DNA of 64,000 nt. Source: Nocardia arthritidis NBRC 100137 (lineage in GTDB: Bacteria; Actinomycetota; Actinomycetes; Mycobacteriales; Mycobacteriaceae). The stretch is taken from the NCBI RefSeq assembly GCF_001612765.1, contig NZ_BDBB01000015.1:62001-126000 (forward strand). The letters run 5' to 3'. The translations under genes and the position numbers were made by a program. The notes under the pieces are model-generated. The model did not search any database. It was not told the origin of the DNA and worked only from the letters and a program-made list of their open reading frames with translations. This document shows positions 37,142-48,967 of the stretch, in pieces. Within the stretch, counting starts at the first letter, position 1. Every line of letters starts with the position of its first letter.

Positions 37142-37151
37142 CCGCGGCGGC

Positions 37152-37179
37152 GGTCCCGCGCGCCGCGGTGCGCGGGACC
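37152..37179. terminator. Hairpin ending hisH and the exported-protein gene
   Basis: A perfect 10-bp stem (GGTCCCGCGC/GCGCGGGACC) with an 8-base loop lies between two convergent genes. No T-run. It should block read-through from hisDCBH into the insertion. Confidence 0.6.
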
Positions 37180-37183
37180 GGCC

Positions 37184-37819
37184 CTACAGCGAGTTCACCC
37201 AATTGCGCAGCAGGTGGGCGCCCGCGTCACCGGATTTCTCCGGGTGGAACTGGGTCGCCGACAGCGCGCCGTTCTCCACCGCCGCCAGGAACGGCACCCC
37301 ATGCTCGGCCCAGGTCAGCTTGGGCGCGGCGAAGTGCTCACCGGGCGGCAGGTCCCAGGTCTGCGCGGCGTAGGAGTGCACGAAGTAGAAGCGAGTCTGC
37401 GCGTCCAGGCCCGCGAACAGCACGCTGTCGGACGGGGCGGAGACGGTGTTCCACCCCATGTGCGGCAGCACCGGCGCCGACAGCCGTTCGACCGTGCCGG
37501 GCCATTCGGCGCACCCGTCGCTCTGCTCGCCGAATTCCACACCCCGCTCGAACAGGATCTGCATGCCGACGCAGATGCCCAGTACCGGGCGCCCACCGGC
37601 CAGCCGCTGACCGATCAGGCGTTCGCCCCGCACCGCACGCAGTCCCGCCATGCACGCGGCGAACGCCCCGACCCCGGGCACGACCAGTCCGTCGGCGGCG
37701 AGCACGGCCTGCGGGTCCGCGGTCACATCGACGCGCGCGCCCGCCCTGGTCAGCGCCCGCTCGGCGGAGTGCAGGTTGCCCGAACCGTAGTCGAGCAGGG
37801 CCACCGTTTTCGTGCTCAC
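37184..37819 (-). CDS. hisH: Imidazole glycerol phosphate synthase glutaminase subunit
   Basis: Class I glutamine amidotransferase that feeds ammonia to HisF. The 211-residue protein has nucleophile Cys in [11 protein letters not shown] and the His-Glu pair in FHPEKSG. The GTG start overlaps the hisB stop by four bases. In mycobacteria hisA follows directly; here a 2.5-kb insertion separates them. Confidence 0.96.
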   Translation of the reverse strand: MSTKTVALLDYGSGNLHSAERALTRAGARVDVTADPQAVLAADGLVVPGVGAFAACMAGLRAVRGERLIGQRLAGGRPVLGICVGMQILFERGVEFGEQSDGCAEWPGTVERLSAPVLPHMGWNTVSAPSDSVLFAGLDAQTRFYFVHSYAAQTWDLPPGEHFAAPKLTWAEHGVPFLAAVENGALSATQFHPEKSGDAGAHLLRNWVNSL

Positions 37820-38430
37820 AGCGTTCCCTTCGTCGAGGGGACCCCGCTCACCCGCGGGTCGAGTTCCACCGCGGCGCGCAGCGCACGCGCCACCGCCTTG
37901 AATTCGGCCTCGGTGACGTGGTGCTGATCGCGGCCGTAGAGCACCCGCACGTGCAGCGCGATGCGCGCGTTCAACGCGATCGACTCGAAGACGTGGCGGT
38001 TGAGCACGGTGGAGTACGGCGCGCCGGGACCGGACCCGGGAATCACCGTGTGCACCAAGTGCTCCGGCTCTCCGGTGTGCACGCAGTAGGGGCGGCCGGA
38101 CACGTCGACGGCGGCGTGGGCCAGCGTCTCGTCCATCGGGATGTAGGCATCGCCGAACCGGCGGATCCCCGCCTTGTCGCCCAGCGCTTTGCCGAGCGCC
38201 TGACCGAACACGATCGCGGTGTCCTCGACCGTGTGATGCGCCTCGATCTCGGTGTCGCCCTCCGCCCGCACGGTCAGGTCGAAGCTCGCGTGCGCGCCGA
38301 GTGCGGTCAGCATGTGGTCGTAGAACGGGACGCCGGTGGCGATCTCGGTCTTGCCGGTGCCGTCCAGATCCAGCTCGACGACGATGCCGGATTCCTTGGT
38401 GACCCGCTCCACCCGGGCGGTCCTACTCAT
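37816..38430 (-). CDS. hisB: Imidazoleglycerol-phosphate dehydratase
   Basis: Monofunctional dehydratase of histidine synthesis, 204 residues. Metal-binding His/Glu clusters are intact: [26 protein letters not shown] and [21 protein letters not shown]. No histidinol-phosphatase domain is fused. The ATG was preferred over an upstream in-frame GTG. Lies 45 bases after hisC. Confidence 0.96.
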   Translation of the reverse strand: MSRTARVERVTKESGIVVELDLDGTGKTEIATGVPFYDHMLTALGAHASFDLTVRAEGDTEIEAHHTVEDTAIVFGQALGKALGDKAGIRRFGDAYIPMDETLAHAAVDVSGRPYCVHTGEPEHLVHTVIPGSGPGAPYSTVLNRHVFESIALNARIALHVRVLYGRDQHHVTEAEFKAVARALRAAVELDPRVSGVPSTKGTL

Positions 38431-38475
38431 GCTCACGTCCAATCGAATTGTCGCCGAAAGCTTTCCGGCGCTGGT

Positions 38476-40943
<2,468 letters not shown>

Positions 40944-41196
40944 GTGGTGTCGGTCCTTGTCTCCAGCTGAATCCGCAACAGGAAAGTTGCCGCTACCAGC
41001 CTAATGGGCCGACGCAGGCCGTTATCGCCGTGGTCCGGGCGGCCGGGTCGCGAGGCAGCGGTGTGCGCAGGTCCGGCGGTCGGTAGACGCCGTCGGTGCG
41101 CCGAACTGTGGCGTTGCTCTCGTCAGGCGGAAGGCGTCGCGCCTGGCGCCGCCGCGACAGCGGCCTCGTCGTCGCTTCCGGACACGGACGCCCGCG

Positions 41197-42828
41197 TCAA
41201 CGAGTGTCGCTGTCGATCTGCACGGACCCGTTGCCGGGATTGATCACCCGCAGCGTCACCGACTTGTTCCGGCCGCCGTAGGTCACGCTGGCCACGTTGA
41301 CGTCCACCGACCCGTCCGCGTTGGTACCGGTACCGCCACCGGCCGTGTCGACGGTGTTGAAGCCGGTGACCCGGTTCTGCGTCCAGTAGTCCTCGAAGGC
41401 TTGCTGGCTCCCGTAGACCTGCTGGGCGGCGGGGGTCAGCTGCTTCCAGGCAGCGGAGAGACTCAGGTAGGTGAGGTTGTTGTAGAAGTTCACCACCAGA
41501 TCGATGGACTGCCGCGAGTCGGCCTTGCCGACGCTCTTCGTCTCCCCCACGGGGACGGCGGCCGACGTCGTGTTGTCGCCGGGGCGCGTGGAGGCGACCG
41601 CCGACGAGGTACCGCCCTGCGAGGCGTTGGTGTTCGAGCCTGATGAGCTCAGCATGTTCACCATGATGGCTCCGGCCACTATGACCGCACCGATCAGCGC
41701 CCCGATCAGCACCGCGCGCCGTTTCCCTCCCGAGCCCTGCCTCGGCGTCGGGCGCGGCTGCGCCATGGTGCGGGGATGGGCCGCGGTGTCCGGGTGCACG
41801 GGCGGCGCGGGCGTGGGACGGGGACGCGGCTGGCGCTCGGTCGGCGTGTAGGGCGCCGAGGCCATCGCCGAGGGCCGCAGCGCGCGGGTCGCCGATTCGG
41901 GCTCGCCCGCCCTCGGCCTGGTGAAGGCTTCGCTGGCAGGCACGAACCCGGCGGCCACCGGCGCGGGGCCGGCATCGGCGAACGCTGCGAGGTGGTCGCG
42001 TGCGGCCCGCATGCTCGGGCGCTCGCGCGGCTCGGGGCTGAGCAGGTCGAGCAGGAAATCCGTGGCGGGCCCGGCGTTGCGCGGCTCGCTCAGCTGACCG
42101 TTGGCGGCGGCGTAGAGCACCGCGAGCGGGTTGGAGCCGGCGCCGTAGGGCGGTTCGCCCTCGAGCGCGTGAAACAGCGTGGCGCCCAGTGCGAACACGT
42201 CGGAGGCGGGGCTGGGATCGGAGCCGCGGGCGACCTCCGGCGCGAGGTAGGCGGCGGTGCCGCAGATCAATCCGGTCTCGGTGAGCGTGACGTCGCCCGT
42301 CGCGCGGGAGATGCCGAAGTCGGTGATCTTCACCGTGCCGTGATCGTCGAGCAGGATGTTGCCCGGTTTCACGTCGCGGTGCACGATGCCCGCCTGGTGC
42401 GCGGCGATCAGCGCCGAGGCGACCTGTTCGCCGATCCGCGCGACCTGGGTCAGCGGCAATGTGCCCTGGGCGCCGATCACCGCGGCCAGGCTCTTGGACT
42501 TCAGGTACTCCATCACCAGGCAGGGATCGCCCTCGTGCTCGGTGATGTCGAACACGACGATCGCGTTCGGATGCTGGAAGCGGGCGGCGTTGCGAGCCTC
42601 CCGGATGGCGCGCTGGCGCACCACGACGCGTTCGGCCTCGGGCAGGCTCGGCTGGATGTGGATCTGCTTGACGGCCACGGAGCGCTGGAGGCGTTCGTCG
42701 ACGGCACGCCAGACCACGCCCGTGCCGCCGCTACCAATCCGCTCGACCAGGCGGTAATGCTCCGCGATCAACTGACCGGTATCGATGGCGCCTACTCCGA
42801 ACCTTCTCGAAATCGTGACATCCCGCAT
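41197..42828 (-). CDS. Receptor-type Ser/Thr protein kinase
   Basis: A 543-residue transmembrane kinase of the Pkn type. The kinase domain (about 25-285) has the glycine loop GSGGTGVV, Lys54 (VAVKQI), catalytic HRDVKPGN (Asp152) and DFG at 170-172. The activation loop is followed by APEV. A Pro/Arg-rich juxtamembrane region and one membrane segment (about 375-398) lead to an extracellular domain of about 120 residues after a Ser/Thr-rich stalk. That domain has no PASTA repeats; VVNFYNNLTYLSLSAAWKQL looks NTF2-like. It follows a PBP gene by 99 bases on the same strand. Confidence 0.92.
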   Translation of the reverse strand: MRDVTISRRFGVGAIDTGQLIAEHYRLVERIGSGGTGVVWRAVDERLQRSVAVKQIHIQPSLPEAERVVVRQRAIREARNAARFQHPNAIVVFDITEHEGDPCLVMEYLKSKSLAAVIGAQGTLPLTQVARIGEQVASALIAAHQAGIVHRDVKPGNILLDDHGTVKITDFGISRATGDVTLTETGLICGTAAYLAPEVARGSDPSPASDVFALGATLFHALEGEPPYGAGSNPLAVLYAAANGQLSEPRNAGPATDFLLDLLSPEPRERPSMRAARDHLAAFADAGPAPVAAGFVPASEAFTRPRAGEPESATRALRPSAMASAPYTPTERQPRPRPTPAPPVHPDTAAHPRTMAQPRPTPRQGSGGKRRAVLIGALIGAVIVAGAIMVNMLSSSGSNTNASQGGTSSAVASTRPGDNTTSAAVPVGETKSVGKADSRQSIDLVVNFYNNLTYLSLSAAWKQLTPAAQQVYGSQQAFEDYWTQNRVTGFNTVDTAGGGTGTNADGSVDVNVASVTYGGRNKSVTLRVINPGNGSVQIDSDTR

Positions 42829-42927
42829 ATTGATTACTCACGCGGTCCGGGGATGAGTGTAGCGGGCGCCGGAACACTCGTACGCGTCAGCCGGACCTTT
42901 CCGCGGCCCCCGATCGCCCGGAGCGGA

Positions 42928-44679
42928 CTATCCGCGAGCACGCAGCATCCGGCCCGCGGCGTCCACCGCGGGCGCCGAACTGCTCGCGTCGCTGATGAAG
43001 ACGGCAAATGCCAGGTCGCCGTCGATGCCGACGAACCAGCCGTGGGCGTGGGTGTCATCGATGTACTCCGCGGTACCGGTCTTGCCGAGCAGCCCGGGGA
43101 GGTCGCGCAATTGTGTCGCGGTGCCGTCGGTGATCGTCTCGCGCATCATGACTTTCAGCTGGTCGTCGACCTGCGGGGGCAGTGCGTCCGCCGTCCGGTC
43201 GGGAGTGCCCGGCTTGCCCGCGACGAGGGTGGGCGCGGGCACGGCGCCGTGGGCGATGGACGCGGCGAGCAGGGCCATGCCGAACGGCGACGCTGTCACC
43301 TGGCCTTGACCGATCGCCGACTCCACCCGCAACGCGGAGGTCTCCGCCGCGGGAACTTTTCCGGTGACAGTGGTCAGGCCCGGTGTGACGTAGTCGATGC
43401 CGAGTCCGAGCTGCGCGGCGGCTTTCGTCAGGGCATCGGCGGGCAATTGCGCGCCGAGCGCGCCCATCGTCGTGTTGCAGGACCGGGCGAACGCCGTGTG
43501 CAGCGGGACCGAGCCGAGTTCGAAGTTGTTGTCGTTGGGGATGCGGCGGCCCTCGATGTCCGCGGTGCCGGGGCAGGGCAGCACGGTGTCGGGCGTCACG
43601 GCGCCCGCCTGCAGCGCGGCGGAGACGGTGACGGTCTTGAACGTCGATCCCGGCGGGTAGAGCCCGGTGAGCGCGATCGGGCCCTGCGCGTCGGCGGCGG
43701 CGTTCTGCGCGACCGCCACGACCGCACCGGTCGAGGGCCGCAGAGCGACGATCGCGGCGGGCTGGGCGACCGGGTCCAGCGCCGCCTCCGCCGCGCGCTG
43801 CAGGCCGAGGTCGAGCGTGGTGGCGATGTCGGCGGTGGGCCTCGGGTCCGTCCCAGCGACGCGCTGGGTGCCCTGCGGGGTCTGGGCGCGCACCGCCCAT
43901 CCGGCGTTCGCGTCGGCGGACTCCTGCCACAACTCGGCCAGTCCGGACAGCGTCGGAGCGGCCAGCGCCTTGTCGGTCGTCAGCAGCCGGGTCTGCGGCG
44001 CGAGGGTGACGCCCGGCAGCGCGATCAGGCGCTCCTGGATCGGGGCGAGGTCCGTCTCGCGCAGGGTGATGGCGGTGATCGGCTTGCCTTGCGCCGCGGC
44101 CAGTTCCGTTTGCAGCGACTGCGCGCTCACGCCGGGCGAGAGCGGGCCGAGCAGGTCCGCGACCGCGGCGAGGTCGGTGCCGGGGGCGAGATTCACCAGC
44201 GTGACGATCTGCTCGGTCATCAGTTCGCCGCCCGCGGCATCGAGGATGCGCGCCGGTTTCGGATAGACCCTGCTGTAGCTCAACGGCCCGCCGGCCAGGC
44301 CAGGGGCGACCGTGGCCGGATCCCACTTCACCCGCCACCCCCTCCCGTCGTCGTGCGCGGCGCCGTTGGTGGTGTAGGTCCACTCGGACTTGCCGTCCCC
44401 GCCCAGTTTCCAGGTGGCGGCCAGCGTGAAACTCTCGTCGTCGACCGAGCGGACCTCGTAGCGCACGTCCTTGCCGAGCCCCTCGTAGAGCGCGCCGAGG
44501 GTGTCGGAGGCCAAGGCCGGGTTGTCGGTGAGCGCGGCCGCCGCGGCGACGTCGTCCTGGTTCAGCGCCTCGGCGAACTGCCCGGCCACGGTATCGGGTT
44601 GATCCGGTCCGGACGAGCAGGCGGCGAGCACGAGCATCGGTGCGGCGAACAGGACGAGGGACTTCCGGTTGGTACGCAC
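42928..44679 (-). CDS. Lipoprotein penicillin-binding protein (class B)
   Basis: A 583-residue DD-transpeptidase that crosslinks peptidoglycan outside the membrane. The signal peptide ends in LAAC with Cys21. Next comes an NTF2-like MecA_N domain (about 27-135), a PBP dimer domain, and the transpeptidase domain with GSTFKT (nucleophile Ser of SxxK), SCN and KTGTAEY. It resembles the mycobacterial PBP-lipo Rv2864c. Proteins with the MecA_N domain often have low beta-lactam affinity, but that is not visible here. The GTG start places the signal peptide correctly. Followed by the kinase gene. Confidence 0.92.
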   Translation of the reverse strand: MRTNRKSLVLFAAPMLVLAACSSGPDQPDTVAGQFAEALNQDDVAAAAALTDNPALASDTLGALYEGLGKDVRYEVRSVDDESFTLAATWKLGGDGKSEWTYTTNGAAHDDGRGWRVKWDPATVAPGLAGGPLSYSRVYPKPARILDAAGGELMTEQIVTLVNLAPGTDLAAVADLLGPLSPGVSAQSLQTELAAAQGKPITAITLRETDLAPIQERLIALPGVTLAPQTRLLTTDKALAAPTLSGLAELWQESADANAGWAVRAQTPQGTQRVAGTDPRPTADIATTLDLGLQRAAEAALDPVAQPAAIVALRPSTGAVVAVAQNAAADAQGPIALTGLYPPGSTFKTVTVSAALQAGAVTPDTVLPCPGTADIEGRRIPNDNNFELGSVPLHTAFARSCNTTMGALGAQLPADALTKAAAQLGLGIDYVTPGLTTVTGKVPAAETSALRVESAIGQGQVTASPFGMALLAASIAHGAVPAPTLVAGKPGTPDRTADALPPQVDDQLKVMMRETITDGTATQLRDLPGLLGKTGTAEYIDDTHAHGWFVGIDGDLAFAVFISDASSSAPAVDAAGRMLRARG

Positions 44680-44726
44680 GCCGACGACCCTATCGGGCCG
44701 GACGCGATGCCGGGCGGGGCTCGATG

Positions 44727-45593
44727 TCAGTCGCGCGACCACCTGGCCTCCGCCAGCGCGGCGGCGTCGTCGTCGGTGAGGTCGATGTCGAACACCTCGG
44801 CGAGGACCTTGGGGAGTTCGGCGGGTTCCAGTTCCCGCGTGTCGCTCGTGCCGTCGGGATACTCGGTGACGAACGTGGTGCCGTCCAGCACGTGGTGCGC
44901 GTCCGGGTGGAAGCGCTGCACGTACGGCCGGGTGGTGAAGGGGGAACGCGGCGAAGTCGATACGAAGTGGTTGCCGACGGCGTAGTCGATGCGGTACTGC
45001 GGATTCAGTGTGAAGCTGTGCCGGTCCACCCATCCGTCGCGGCCGTATTGGTGCAGCACCCACAGCTGCGAATCCAGCTCACCGCGCGTGCGCTCCAGCC
45101 GGAACTTCCACTCCCCCGCCGCGAACTCGCCGGTCTCCGAGGACAATTCGAACGGCGCGAGCGGTCCGGCGCCGAAGCCCACGTCGCACAGCCAGACCCG
45201 CTCGTCGTCGGTGGTCGTCACGCGCAGCAACGCGTGGGTGGCGGGCCGCAACCCGGCGCCCGCGCCCATGCTCACCCGCCCGCTCAGCCCGGTGACGCCG
45301 AAACCGAGTCGTTCCAGCGCGGCCGCGAACAGTCCGACGTTCTCGTAGCAGTAGCCGCCGCGGCGGCGGCGCACGATCTTGTCCTGCAAGGTCGCCAGGT
45401 CGAGGGAAATCGACCGGCCCAGGATGATCTCCAGGTTCTCGAACGGGATGGCGGTGGTGTGCGCCCGCACCAGGTCGTGCAGCGTCCGGACGGTAGGGGC
45501 GCGCTCGCCGTCGAAACCGATCCGGGACAGGTAGGCGTCCAGATCGAGATCCGCTCCGTTCCAGTGGTAGGCCGGGTCGGTCGGCTTGCTCAT
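44727..45593 (-). CDS. nat: Arylamine N-acetyltransferase
   Basis: Transfers acyl groups from acyl-CoA to arylamines and hydrazines. The 288-residue protein has the catalytic triad Cys82 (RGGYCYEN), His119 (PATHALLRV) and Asp136 (CDVGFG). Length is typical. In mycobacteria NAT sits in a cholesterol catabolism operon; that context is absent here. ATG has GAGGACGCG upstream. Confidence 0.95.
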   Translation of the reverse strand: MSKPTDPAYHWNGADLDLDAYLSRIGFDGERAPTVRTLHDLVRAHTTAIPFENLEIILGRSISLDLATLQDKIVRRRRGGYCYENVGLFAAALERLGFGVTGLSGRVSMGAGAGLRPATHALLRVTTTDDERVWLCDVGFGAGPLAPFELSSETGEFAAGEWKFRLERTRGELDSQLWVLHQYGRDGWVDRHSFTLNPQYRIDYAVGNHFVSTSPRSPFTTRPYVQRFHPDAHHVLDGTTFVTEYPDGTSDTRELEPAELPKVLAEVFDIDLTDDDAAALAEARWSRD

Positions 45594-45661
45594 CGCGTCC
45601 TCGCTTCGTCGTTGGGTCTTCACGATCAACCGCGCGGGATGACGATCGTGTTCCCGGCGCC

Positions 45662-46663
45662 TCACGCCGCGCACTTCGCGCCCGCGGGTGCGGGCGGGGC
45701 GGTGACGACGCCGTGCGCGACGTCGACGAGGTAGTCGCGGTCCGGGCCGTCGACCGGTTCCGTGCCGAGCAGCAGGCGCTCGACGACGCAGCCGCCTTCG
45801 AAGAAGGCCGGGCCGACGCTGTGGTCGCCCGGCGCCACCCGGCCGTTCAGGTCGCGCCCGGTGACGACGGTGTACATGGAGGTGGGCTTGCCCGCGGCGG
45901 CCAGCCCCGCGCGCATCTCGACGCTCGTGGCGTAGGGCACCACGTCGTCGGCGGTGCCATGGACGATAAACGCGCGCCGCACGTCCATCCGGGCCGCCAG
46001 CAGGGCGGGCGAGCGTTCGGCGTAGGCGAGCGGACAAGCGGCGGGCGGGCAGCCACCCGCGTCACGTTCGATCTGCGCGGGCAGTGCCTCATCCACGGCC
46101 ACCGCACCCAGCCACATCGTGAAATCGTCTGCGGGACCGTAGTTGTCGACCCAGTAGTCGAACATCCCGCGCGGACCGTGCGCCGCCGCCAGACCGCTGG
46201 TGATGCCGCCCTGACTCCAGCCCCACAGCACCGTGCGGGTGATCGAGCCGTGGACCCGGCGGTACCACGCGGTCGCGGCGACGACATCGCGCCAGCCCGC
46301 CCACAGATTCCACTCTCCGGTGCGCCACCGGCTGTGAGCGGAGCGTAGATCCATCGACAGGATCGGAGTCGCGGTGCGCCGCGCGATCGAGTCGAGGTAG
46401 CCGGCGAAATCCGCCGACGACCCGTCGTGCCCGTGCACCGCGACCACGAGCGCCTCCGCGGTCACGTCCCCCTCGACGCACCGGTAGGGCTCGTACACCC
46501 GCCCGGTCGCTTCCTCACCGTCCACGGTCAGCGAGACCGGACGCACCGTCACACCCGTCGCGCAAACTGGATCCGCCGAGACACGCGGCGCGGCAGCGAT
46601 TGTCGTCACGAGCACGGCGGCCAGCGCGCAGCATAGAAGGAGTACCGGATATGCCCGTCGCAT
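45662..46663 (-). CDS. Secreted alpha/beta hydrolase
   Basis: A 333-residue exported esterase or depolymerase-like protein. An N-terminal signal peptide (about 1-30) precedes an alpha/beta hydrolase fold: oxyanion region VVAVHGHDGSS, nucleophile Ser150 in GWSQGG, likely acid Asp in VHGTADDVVPY and a His in APGDHSVG. Six or more cysteines suggest disulfides. Substrate unknown. It is followed, on the same strand, by nat. Confidence 0.85.
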   Translation of the reverse strand: MRRAYPVLLLCCALAAVLVTTIAAAPRVSADPVCATGVTVRPVSLTVDGEEATGRVYEPYRCVEGDVTAEALVVAVHGHDGSSADFAGYLDSIARRTATPILSMDLRSAHSRWRTGEWNLWAGWRDVVAATAWYRRVHGSITRTVLWGWSQGGITSGLAAAHGPRGMFDYWVDNYGPADDFTMWLGAVAVDEALPAQIERDAGGCPPAACPLAYAERSPALLAARMDVRRAFIVHGTADDVVPYATSVEMRAGLAAAGKPTSMYTVVTGRDLNGRVAPGDHSVGPAFFEGGCVVERLLLGTEPVDGPDRDYLVDVAHGVVTAPPAPAGAKCAA

Positions 46664-46675
46664 CCTCGGATGATG

Positions 46676-47899
46676 TCACGCCGTCAGCGGCGTCGCCTCC
46701 CGGCGGGGGCGCGTCAGGACCAGCAGTCCGCCCCCGGCCGCGGCGAGACCCACCACCGCGCCGAAAACAGCCACCCCGGCGCTCAACCCGTGGGCGTCGG
46801 CGAGGAACCCGGCGGCCAGCGGCAGCACCGCGGCGGGAAGATAGCCACCGACGTTCTGGGCGGCGTTCGCCTCGGCCAGCCGCCCGCCCGGCACGCTCGA
46901 ACTGATCGCCGTCAGGCCCCCGAACTGGCCGAGCCCTTGACCGGCCCCGGCGAGCACCGCGGACGTCACGAACCACGCGAGCGAGGTCGCCGCGAGCGAC
47001 ACCACCAGCGCGACCATACTCGTCACGGTCGCGACCGCACCGCCGAGCAGGACGGTGCGCACGCCGAATCGCCGCGCGGCGAACTGAACTCCGGTCGCGG
47101 CCAGGAACATCGTGAACGCCACCACACCGGCGAGCACCCGGTCGGCGACGCCGAGCAGCTGCGTCAGCACCGATGGTCCCAGCGACAGGACGAACGACGT
47201 CGCGGTGATCCCCGGTCCGAACACCGCGATCCCGAGCAGTACAGCGGTCCGGCCCTCCCGCGCGACCGAAGGAATCCGCAGCCACGGCCCGCGCCCGCCG
47301 GAACCCGCAGGCAACGGCAGCCGGGCCGTCACCGCGAAAGCCGCGGCCAGCACGGCGATCTCGACCAGGAAGACCGTCACCGTGGGACCGGGCAGCGTTT
47401 CGGACAGGATGCCCGCCAGCAATGGCCCGCTCCCGGCCCCGAGCACCATCGCCGTGGAGGCCGCCAGCGCGGCGACGCGCCTGCGGTCGGGCCCGCCCAC
47501 ATCCGTGACCGCCGCCATGCCCGCCGAAACGGCCGCGCCGACCGCCACACCGGTGAGCAGCCGCGCCAGTGCCAGCAGCACAACCGACTGCGCGACCGCG
47601 AACAGCGCGCAGGCCGCCATCGCCGCCGCCACCGCGGGCAACAGGACGGGCTTGCGCCCCACCCGGTCCGACACCACGCCCGCGACCAGCAGCGCTCCCA
47701 GCAAGCCGACGATGTAGCAGGCGAACACCGCGGTCAGCGTGCCGGAGGAGAACCCGATCGTCCGCTGCCACACCACATACAACGGCGTCGGCGCGTTCGA
47801 CAGCACGAACACCGCGCACACCGGCCACGCCGCGAGCCACACCGAAGAGCCGTCCGACCGGCGCACTCGCGAGTGGGGCTCCGCCACCGTCGATCCCAT
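46676..47899 (-). CDS. MFS efflux transporter
   Basis: A 407-residue major facilitator with about twelve membrane segments. The cytoplasmic loop motif VSDRVGRKPVLL after helix 2 is the MFS motif A. It is drug:H+ antiporter-like in size. The ATG is preceded by AAGGAG, which fixes the start. It is divergent from an ArsR regulator, with two palindromes in the shared gap, so it is likely repressed by that regulator and induced by its ligand. Confidence 0.9.
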   Translation of the reverse strand: MGSTVAEPHSRVRRSDGSSVWLAAWPVCAVFVLSNAPTPLYVVWQRTIGFSSGTLTAVFACYIVGLLGALLVAGVVSDRVGRKPVLLPAVAAAMAACALFAVAQSVVLLALARLLTGVAVGAAVSAGMAAVTDVGGPDRRRVAALAASTAMVLGAGSGPLLAGILSETLPGPTVTVFLVEIAVLAAAFAVTARLPLPAGSGGRGPWLRIPSVAREGRTAVLLGIAVFGPGITATSFVLSLGPSVLTQLLGVADRVLAGVVAFTMFLAATGVQFAARRFGVRTVLLGGAVATVTSMVALVVSLAATSLAWFVTSAVLAGAGQGLGQFGGLTAISSSVPGGRLAEANAAQNVGGYLPAAVLPLAAGFLADAHGLSAGVAVFGAVVGLAAAGGGLLVLTRPRREATPLTA

Positions 47900-47923
47900 C
47901 ACCACTCCTTGTTTCGACTTTTC

Positions 47924-47937
47924 TCGTACCGGTACGA
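47924..47937. promoter_or_regulatory. Palindromic operator 1 (ArsR/MFS gap)
   Basis: TCGTACCGGTACGA is a perfect 14-bp palindrome 25 bases from the MFS start. Half-site GTACGA is shared with the second operator in the same gap. Confidence 0.55.
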
Positions 47938-47959
47938 CAATAACCGAACATCTACCCTA

Positions 47960-47977
47960 GTACGATAGAAGTCGTAC
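47960..47977. promoter_or_regulatory. Palindromic operator 2 (ArsR/MFS gap)
   Basis: GTACGA-N6-TCGTAC forms an inverted repeat with the same hexamers as operator 1. It overlaps a TACGAT sequence that may be the arsR -10 box. It sits 26 bases before the arsR ATG. Confidence 0.55.
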
Positions 47978-48003
47978 AAAGCACCCGAGAGCGAGGAGAC
48001 ACG

Positions 48004-48342
48004 ATGCCAGCGGCCACCGAGGACACCGCCGTGCTGCCCGAGCCGGATCACGCCGATCTGCGGCTCGACCATGTCCTGGCCGCACTGAGCGACCCACTGC
48101 GCCTGGCCATCGTGCGCAAGCTCTTGCTGGACTCTCCCGACGACGACCGGCCCTGCTCCTGGTTCGGCATCGATCGGCCCAAATCCACGCTGACGCATCA
48201 TTTCCGGGTGCTGCGCGAGGCGGGCGTCACCCGGCAGCGGCGCTACGGACTGGAGCGCCGCAGCCAGGTGCGCGTCGCCGATCTCGAAGCGCGCTTCCCC
48301 GGCTTGCTCGACCTGGTCCGCGCCTGGGAACCGGAGGGCTGA
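48004..48342 (+). CDS. ArsR family transcriptional regulator
   Basis: A 112-residue winged-helix repressor. The recognition region is PKSTLTHHFRVLREAGV and the wing RRYGLERRSQVR. The metal-binding CxC motif of ArsR/SmtB is missing; one Cys (DRPCSWFG) lies nearby, so the signal may not be a metal. Divergent from the MFS gene and likely its repressor. Confidence 0.9.
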   Translation: MPAATEDTAVLPEPDHADLRLDHVLAALSDPLRLAIVRKLLLDSPDDDRPCSWFGIDRPKSTLTHHFRVLREAGVTRQRRYGLERRSQVRVADLEARFPGLLDLVRAWEPEG

Positions 48343-48456
48343 TTCCGATTTTTGGGGGCAGGACCCCGCGGCGCGGCCCTGTTACGGTCCCGGTATTCAT
48401 TCCGAGTCCGGATGGCACGGGTCCGCGCGTTCGGACGTCTTCTCATGGAGTCCGCC

Positions 48457-48939
48457 ATGACCTTCGCACCCCGCCGTATCCCCGACGCGACCCTGATCAA
48501 TACGGCCGAGACCGCCGCGGCGTGGCGAGAACAATTGCTGGCCGACCGGAACAAGCTGCGCGGCGGGACGTTCCGTGACGCCGCCGTCGCCCTGTGCGCG
48601 CTGGTCGCGGTGGCCGACAGCACGACCGCGGCGACCGGCCGCGCCACCGTCGCCGAGCTGGTCACAGCCGATCCGATTCTGCGCAATTTCCCGGTCGACG
48701 ACTTGCGCGCCCTGTTCGAGGACAACTGCAATCGGCTGGCGAACGATCCGATCCGCGGCTGCGCGCACGTGCTGCGACAGATCGCCAAAGCGGGCGGGCG
48801 ACCGGCCGAGGCGGACGCGGTGATCCGCACCGGCATCCTGATCGGCAGCGACGCCGGCGCCTGCGGCGCGGAGGCGACCGAGGCCGTCCGCGACGCCTGC
48901 CGGACGCTGCGCCTGGCCCCGGAGCGCTTCGGCCTCTGA
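48457..48939 (+). CDS. TerB-like protein
   Basis: A 160-residue protein resembling the TerB family (PF05099), an all-helical domain seen with tellurite-resistance and stress systems. Supporting segments are VALCALVAVADSTTAATGRATVAELV, VLRQIAKAGGRPAEADAVIRTGILIGSDAGACGAEATEAV and the ending RLAPERFGL. No terD/terC genes are near. The ATG with GGAG at a six-base spacing was chosen. Confidence 0.7.
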   Translation: MTFAPRRIPDATLINTAETAAAWREQLLADRNKLRGGTFRDAAVALCALVAVADSTTAATGRATVAELVTADPILRNFPVDDLRALFEDNCNRLANDPIRGCAHVLRQIAKAGGRPAEADAVIRTGILIGSDAGACGAEATEAVRDACRTLRLAPERFGL

Positions 48940-48967
48940 GCCACGGCGCGAACGCTACGATTCGCCT

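Noticed and set aside
40944..41196. Possible riboswitch or T-box before hisD
   Set aside because: No T-box motif or long structured leader could be identified by eye.
41776..44985. 1069-codon plus-strand open frame
   Set aside because: Antisense to the kinase and PBP genes, with low-complexity composition.
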